Of a stretch of DNA of 10,991 nucleotides, positions 6,745-10,991 are shown in pieces; position 1 is the stretch's first letter; each line of letters starts with the position of its first letter. The DNA lies in NCBI GenBank assembly GCA_964497475.1, contig CAZCDM010000076.1:1-10991 (forward strand), given 5' to 3'. The DNA is from CAZCDM01 sp964497475 (GTDB lineage: Bacteria > Planctomycetota > Phycisphaerae > SM23-33). A program made the position numbers and the translations under genes. The notes beneath the pieces are model-generated. The model did no database searches, had not been told where the DNA came from, and saw only the letters and a list, made by a program, of their open reading frames with translations.

Positions 6745-8463
6745 ATGTCCCGCCCCATCCTTGCTCTGTTCCTCCTGGCCGCCGCGGTCCTGCTGTGCCC
6801 AGCTGCTGGGCTGGGCGATACACTTTACCTTGACGACGGCAGCGAACTGACGGGCAAGGTCACGAAGAAGGGCCAGACGTATCACCTCGTCGATGCGGAC
6901 GGCAAGACGCACGTGATTCCCGCGGCCAAGGTTTTTTATGTAGCCGGCGAATCGGCCCCACCGCCTCCGCCGCCGGCGGACGATGGATCGGCCCGCGAAT
7001 CGGCCGAGCCCTCCACACCCCCGGTCGCGCATGACAAGACCCCGCCGGACGAGCCAGCCTCCGCCCTGGAGACCGCCAGCTCCCATGAGCATGTATCCCA
7101 CGGCGAGGTCGCCCTGCCGGAGTCGATCCTCTTCGCCCTCTACCGCCAGAAGCTCACCCACCCGGACCGGGCGGCCTCGATCGACCGAACCATCCGCAAG
7201 TACCGCCGCCTGGCCCACGAAAAACAGCGTCAGGCCGGGCGACACTGGGTCACGCAGGAGGATTTCGCCAAGGCCCGGCAGCTGTTTCTGCAACGCAACA
7301 CCGAGGCGCAGGAGTTCTGGAAAAAAGCCCAGTCGGCCCTGCCGAAGGATGAGCAAGCCGCCACCGCTGCCGAGCAGAAGGAATATCAAACCAACCTCAC
7401 CGAAGCGACGAAGCTGCACGACGAGGCGGCCCGGACCTGGCTGGACCCGACGATCCAGAGCTTTCTGCGAGCCGAAGCCGCCCGCCGCAGCGATGACACG
7501 ACCCGCGCCATCGCCCTGTACAGTCGGCTCGTGGCGGCCCAGCCGGACATGCCCGTCTACCGCCAGGGCTACGCGCTGGCACTGCTGGCAAACGGGCGCG
7601 ATGAGCAGGCCCTCCGCGAGGCGATGACGGCAGCGGCTCTGGCCGTGGGCCAGTCGCGGTACGGCCTGGGCCTGATGCGACACGTCATGGACAACTCCGG
7701 CGGATCCGCCGTCAACTTCCCGACCTTCGAACGGGCCCGGACCATGCTCAAAGGCGAGTCGTCCAGACGCTCTCGCAGGCAGCGGAAGCTGGCCTGGCTG
7801 TTCCCCGGCGACCGCGAAACCGACGAGGAAGGTGCCCTGCCGGCCCCGCCGGCCGATCGATATACCATCCGCCAGGCCGTGGCCGTGCCCGTCGGGCCGC
7901 ATCGCGTGATCGTGCCCGCCTGGGCCGTGGCCGGTGTCGAACAGGCGGCCATTCGCATCGACGCCGACACATACCTCGGCGTGGAGGTCTCCCGCCGCGA
8001 CAGCCGAAGCCGCGACCCCCTGGTCATCCTCGACGTGCCGGGCGCGAGCTTCTCCCCCGTAGAAACGACAGTGCTGAGCAGTGGACAAGCTGCGGTGGTG
8101 GAACTCTACGCTGCCAACGTCTTTGCCGAGATGGGCTCGACGCTGCGTCAATTCCCAGCCGAGCTGACCCCGCGAGTCGGCGGCGAGGCGGCGATCTCGA
8201 CCGGCATTCTGCCCGGCGAATCGGCCGGGGCGATCTTCCACCAAGGCAAGCTGGCCGGCTTTTTGGCAGGCAAGACCGATGCGATGACCAAGACCTTTTC
8301 CGACCGGATGATTTCCGACAAAGACTTCCGCGATGCCCTGGACGAGGCGGGTAAGAAATCACGTCATTCATCGGCCGATTCGAGCGGGTTGCCCCCCAAG
8401 GCGGCAGCCGGGCGTGTATTCCTGCTCCGCGCCATCGTGCCGGAAACCTTCCACTCCCAGTGA
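6745..8463 (+). CDS. Exported protein with TPR-like region and C-terminal degenerate trypsin-like domain (unknown function)
   Basis: I do not recognise this 572-residue protein as a named family. In order it shows a signal peptide (1-24, ending AAGLG); a short beta-rich module with DTLYLDDGSELTGKV and a VIPAAKV end (25-67); a Pro-rich, charged and probably disordered linker (70-120); a helical region (123-300) with a TPR-like pair at about 245-298; a basic patch RRSRRQRK (341-348); and a C-terminal domain at about 375-512. That domain reads like an HtrA/trypsin fold. The hydrophobic run RVIVPAWAV matches the strand that normally ends in the catalytic His but has Trp393 there. An Asp follows at the expected place (D424 in RDPLVILDV), and GESAGAIF (491-498) resembles the GNSGGPLF serine loop, with Ser493. 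If correct, it is an inactive protease-like domain, perhaps used for binding. The only cysteine is in the signal peptide. It is probably periplasmic or secreted. The frame is open far upstream, but 6745 is favoured by the ribosome site. The domain assignment is inference. Confidence 0.75.
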   Translation: MSRPILALFLLAAAVLLCPAAGLGDTLYLDDGSELTGKVTKKGQTYHLVDADGKTHVIPAAKVFYVAGESAPPPPPPADDGSARESAEPSTPPVAHDKTPPDEPASALETASSHEHVSHGEVALPESILFALYRQKLTHPDRAASIDRTIRKYRRLAHEKQRQAGRHWVTQEDFAKARQLFLQRNTEAQEFWKKAQSALPKDEQAATAAEQKEYQTNLTEATKLHDEAARTWLDPTIQSFLRAEAARRSDDTTRAIALYSRLVAAQPDMPVYRQGYALALLANGRDEQALREAMTAAALAVGQSRYGLGLMRHVMDNSGGSAVNFPTFERARTMLKGESSRRSRRQRKLAWLFPGDRETDEEGALPAPPADRYTIRQAVAVPVGPHRVIVPAWAVAGVEQAAIRIDADTYLGVEVSRRDSRSRDPLVILDVPGASFSPVETTVLSSGQAAVVELYAANVFAEMGSTLRQFPAELTPRVGGEAAISTGILPGESAGAIFHQGKLAGFLAGKTDAMTKTFSDRMISDKDFRDALDEAGKKSRHSSADSSGLPPKAAAGRVFLLRAIVPETFHSQ

Positions 8464-8475
8464 ACCCACGCCGCC

Positions 8476-8504
8476 TTGCCTGTGGTCGGCTGATGGGGTA
8501 GTAT
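8476..8504 (+). promoter_or_regulatory. Candidate promoter for glyA
   Basis: TTGCCT (8476-8481) and TAGTAT (8499-8504) are separated by exactly 17 bases, each matching consensus at 4 of 6 positions. Transcription would begin near 8511, giving a leader of about 24 bases with AAGGAG at 8522-8527 before the ATG at 8535. It fits within the 71-base gap after the preceding gene and would drive glyA together with the thiamine gene. Confidence 0.4.
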
Positions 8505-8534
8505 GGGCTTTTCCCCCCATGAAGGAGTGCACCG

Positions 8535-9791
8535 ATGGAACGACTAGAACAGACTGATCGGGAAATTGCCGATCTGATCCGGGCTGAGCATCGCCGCCAG
8601 AACGAGACGCTGGAGCTGATCGCCTCGGAGAATCATGTTTCGATCCCGGTCTTGAAGGCCCTGGGCTCGGTACTGACGGACAAATACGCCGAGGGCTACC
8701 CGGCCAAGCGTTGCTACGAAGGCTGCCAGAAGGTCGACGAGATCGAAACCGTCGCCATCACCCGGGCAAAGGAACTCTTTGGCGCCGAGCACGCCAACGT
8801 CCAGCCGCACAGCGGCACGAGTGCGAACCTGGCGGTCTATCTCGCGGCGATCAAGCCGGGCGATAAGATCATGGGCATGGACCTCGCCCACGGCGGGCAC
8901 CTCTCGCACGGAATGAGCATCAACCAGTCGGGCAAGCTCTACGAGATCGCCAGCTACGGCGTGGAGGAAGGCAGCGAACTGCTGGACCTCGACGCGGTGC
9001 GCGAGGCGGTGCTGCGTGAGCGCCCGGCCCTGCTGGTGGCCGGTGCGTCGGCCTACCCGCGGAAGATCGATTTCGAGGCGTTCGGGCAGATCGCCCGTGA
9101 GGCCGGCTGCCTGCTGATGTGCGACATCGCCCACATTGCCGGGCTCGTCGTTACCGGCAACCACCCCGATCCGATCCCCCATGCCGACTTCGCGACGACG
9201 ACGAACCACAAGACCCTGCGCGGGCCACGCGGCGGTATCATTTTGTGCAAGGCCGCTCACGCCCGCAGCATCGACCGGGCCGTATTCCCCGGCATCCAGG
9301 GCGGGCCGCTGATGCACTCCATCGCCGCCAAGGCCGTCAGCTTCCGCGAGGCGATGCAGCCGGACTTTGCCGACTACATCAATCGCGTGCTAGCCAACGC
9401 CAAAACCCTCGCCGAGGAACTCACCGGTCGTGGCTGGCGCCTGATCTCCGGCGGCACGGACAATCACCTGTTGCTGATCGACCTCCGCAGCCGACTGCCG
9501 GAACTGACCGGCCGCGAGGCGGCCGACCGGCTGGCGCGGGCGGGCATCGTCTGCAACATGAACGCGATTCCCTTCGATCCGCGTCCACCGCTGACGGCCA
9601 GCGGCATCCGCCTGGGCACCCCGGCCGTTACCACCCGAGGCCTCGACCAGGCCGACATCCGCCGGCTCGCCGATGCGATCGACCGCGTGCTGATGAGCGA
9701 AGAGCCGGCCATCGTCGATGACGTCCGCGGCCTCGTGGCCGAGCTCTGCAACGCACACCCCGTGCCGAATCACAATCTGGAAGAAGACTGA
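8535..9791 (+). CDS. glyA: Serine hydroxymethyltransferase
   Basis: This 418-residue PLP enzyme converts serine and tetrahydrofolate to glycine and 5,10-methylene-tetrahydrofolate, the main entry to one-carbon metabolism, in the cytoplasm. Family landmarks are all in place: LIASENHVS (29-36), DKYAEGYP (49-56), the PLP-contacting CDIAH (D197, H200), the Schiff-base lysine K226 in TTTNHKTLRGPRGG, and the carboxylate-binding R359 in SGIRLGTPA. Length is normal for the bacterial enzyme. Two conserved spots vary: the residue two before the lysine is Asn224 where Thr is usual (TTTTHK), and NMNAIPFD has Met where Lys is usual. Neither removes a known catalytic residue. The start at 8535 has AAGGAG 7 bases upstream. 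A ThiD2-ThiE gene follows after 27 bases, so the two are probably co-transcribed. Confidence 0.97.
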   Translation: MERLEQTDREIADLIRAEHRRQNETLELIASENHVSIPVLKALGSVLTDKYAEGYPAKRCYEGCQKVDEIETVAITRAKELFGAEHANVQPHSGTSANLAVYLAAIKPGDKIMGMDLAHGGHLSHGMSINQSGKLYEIASYGVEEGSELLDLDAVREAVLRERPALLVAGASAYPRKIDFEAFGQIAREAGCLLMCDIAHIAGLVVTGNHPDPIPHADFATTTNHKTLRGPRGGIILCKAAHARSIDRAVFPGIQGGPLMHSIAAKAVSFREAMQPDFADYINRVLANAKTLAEELTGRGWRLISGGTDNHLLLIDLRSRLPELTGREAADRLARAGIVCNMNAIPFDPRPPLTASGIRLGTPAVTTRGLDQADIRRLADAIDRVLMSEEPAIVDDVRGLVAELCNAHPVPNHNLEED

Positions 9792-9818
9792 CCTGCCGCC
9801 ACGGCGAGGGAGCAGACC

Positions 9819-10889
9819 ATGCGAGAAGCCTACCGCGTACTGGACGCCAACTTCAACCGGGCCCGCGAGGCTTTGCGAACCATCGAAGACTGCGGTCGGT
9901 TCATCCTCAACGACCCGGCCATCACCGCCATGGCCAAGCACTTCCGCAGCGACCTCAAGGGCCTGCTCGACGCCCTGCCCCACGAGAAGATGATCACCAG
10001 CCGCGATAACGCCGGCGACCTCGGCAAGACGCTGACCACCCCCGTCGAACGGCAGCGCGACTCGATCGAAGATGTCGTCACCGCCGCCTGCAAACGCCTC
10101 ACCGAAGCGCTCCGCACGCTGGAAGAATACTCCAAGATCGTCGCCGTCGAGACCGCCATCGAACTCGAACGCATGCGGTACGACGCCTACACCCTCGAAC
10201 AGCGCGTCACAACGCGGCTGCTGGTGGCCCGACGGTTCGGGCAGGTTCGCCTCTACGCGCTGCTGTCGTCCAAGCTCTGCCGCGGCGGCTCGCTGCGGGA
10301 TGTCGCCCGACAAGCCCTCGCCGGCGGGGCCGATGCGATTCAACTGCGGGAAAAGCCCGAAGACACGCCGGACAATATCCACCTGGCCTACGCGGCCGAG
10401 CTGCGCGAACTGACCGACGAGATGGGCAAGCTGCTGATTATCAACGATCGGCCTGACATTGCGGCGATGGTCGGAGCCGACGGCCTGCACCTCGGCCAGG
10501 CCGATCTGCCGATGACCGAGTCACGCCGGCTGCTTCGGCCCGGCGCGTTCATCGGTCGGAGCTGCCACAGCCTCACCCAGGCCCGCGATGCCATCAACGA
10601 AGGGGCCGACTACGTCGCCCTCGGGCCGATGTTCACCAGCCAGACCAAAGACCGCCCGGCCGTCGGGCCCGGCCTGCTGGACGAGCTGGCCGAAGCGTTT
10701 TCCACCATCCCCCTGCCGATCGTCGCCATCGGCGGCATCACGGCGAAGAACGTCGCCGAGGTGCTCGATCGGGGCGCGACGTCGGTTGCAATCTGCGGAG
10801 CGATCAACGCCGCCGAGAACCCCAAAGAGGCCGCCCAGGCCATCCGCACCGTCATCGACGAACACCTGGCCGGGCAGGAAACCGCCTAA
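9819..10889 (+). CDS. thiE: ThiD2-ThiE fusion: HMP-phosphate kinase-like domain plus thiamine phosphate synthase
   Basis: This 356-residue protein joins two domains of thiamine synthesis. Residues 5-135 (RVLDANFNRAREALRTIED, later ACKRLTEALRTLEEYSK) match the ThiD2-type domain found fused to ThiE in several phyla and thought to phosphorylate hydroxymethylpyrimidine phosphate. Residues 143-350 are a full ThiE TIM barrel, which condenses the pyrimidine pyrophosphate with thiazole phosphate to give thiamine phosphate. ThiE motifs seen are QLREK (175-179), NDR (209-211), HLGQADL (224-230), GRSCH (246-250), the GP...TKD loop (269-278) and IGGI (304-307). All look intact. The ATG at 9819 has GAGGGAG (9806-9812) 6 bases upstream and lies 27 bases after the glyA stop, so the gene probably shares the glyA transcript. 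I see no TPP riboswitch before either gene. Without the N-terminal domain a ThiE would be about 210 residues, so the fusion explains the length. Confidence 0.93.
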   Translation: MREAYRVLDANFNRAREALRTIEDCGRFILNDPAITAMAKHFRSDLKGLLDALPHEKMITSRDNAGDLGKTLTTPVERQRDSIEDVVTAACKRLTEALRTLEEYSKIVAVETAIELERMRYDAYTLEQRVTTRLLVARRFGQVRLYALLSSKLCRGGSLRDVARQALAGGADAIQLREKPEDTPDNIHLAYAAELRELTDEMGKLLIINDRPDIAAMVGADGLHLGQADLPMTESRRLLRPGAFIGRSCHSLTQARDAINEGADYVALGPMFTSQTKDRPAVGPGLLDELAEAFSTIPLPIVAIGGITAKNVAEVLDRGATSVAICGAINAAENPKEAAQAIRTVIDEHLAGQETA

Positions 10890-10953
10890 AGGGCACCTTG
10901 AAAAATTCACTTTTCGGCCTCGCTGGTCTTTTCGCGCCCTGGCGGCATCGCAA

Positions 10954-10991
10954 AAAAACGGCGGAATATGAGCCCATATGCACCATTTTTT
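10954..10991. repeat. Imperfect inverted repeat at the right edge (possible terminator or repeat-element end)
   Basis: ATATG (10966-10970) and CATAT (10975-10979) pair perfectly around the 4-base loop AGCC. Keeping the same register outward, G-C pairs recur at 10964/10981 and 10961/10984, and the A run at 10952-10958 faces the T run at 10986-10991. The repeat therefore reads as a long hairpin with mismatches in its middle, cut by the window edge. It lies about 65 bases after the ThiD2-ThiE stop. A transcription terminator, the tip of a larger repeat, or chance in an AT-richer spacer are all possible. Confidence 0.3.

Noticed and set aside
6751..6800. Lipoprotein lipobox around Cys18 of the 6745 protein
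   Set aside because: The residues before the Cys are V-L-L rather than a small residue at -1 (Ala/Gly/Ser), and a normal signal-peptidase site AAGLG follows, so an ordinary signal peptide fits better.
8519..8557. Short open frame of 12 codons starting at an ATG inside the glyA leader and overlapping the glyA start
   Set aside because: It has no ribosome site of its own, no recognisable leader-peptide feature, and the AAGGAG lies inside it at the right distance for glyA.
6727..10490. Long minus-strand open frames at 6727-8244, 8544-9317 and 9390-10490
   Set aside because: They are antisense shadows of the exported protein, glyA and thiE genes, with no motifs or ribosome sites.

Overview
The window is GC-rich bacterial chromosome with long open frames, little non-coding DNA and no mobile element, CRISPR array or RNA gene that I can see. 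Gene content is mostly housekeeping. The best guess for the source is a member of Planctomycetota or a relative. This rests on the GC-rich style, on exported HEAT/TPR-type proteins of unknown function, and on a secreted protein opening with a short beta-rich 'LDDGSELTGKV'-type module of a kind I associate with that phylum. This is inference, not proof.

Layout: five genes read leftward over 1-6638. From right to left these are a DsbD-type transmembrane thiol-disulfide reductase (4761-6638), an exported cysteine-free HEAT-like protein (3319-4653), the ribosome-associated GTPase LepA/EF4 (1421-3217), a D-2-hydroxyacid (D-lactate-type) dehydrogenase (210-1256), and the first 45 codons of a YjbQ/UPF0047 protein cut by the left edge (1-136). 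A 106-base divergent spacer (6639-6744) separates these from three rightward genes. They are an exported protein with a Pro-rich linker, a TPR-like helical region and a C-terminal region that looks like a degenerate trypsin/HtrA fold (6745-8463); serine hydroxymethyltransferase GlyA (8535-9791); and a ThiD2-ThiE fusion for thiamine phosphate synthesis (9819-10889). The last 100 bases are non-coding and contain an imperfect inverted repeat that runs into the window edge.

How the genes relate: glyA and the ThiD2-ThiE gene are 27 bases apart and probably one transcript. The leftward genes are spaced by 73 to 164 bases. Three of the four that lie downstream of another gene have their own plausible sigma70-type promoter, so they look like separate units rather than one operon. 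All four promoter candidates in the window share a TTGnC-type -35, exactly 17 bases of spacer and a TAnnnT -10. DsbD keeps all six expected redox cysteines, yet both neighbouring exported proteins have no cysteine in their mature part, so they are unlikely to be its thiol substrates. I do not see a clear new multi-gene system; the item most worth pursuing is the putative pseudo-protease at 6745-8463.
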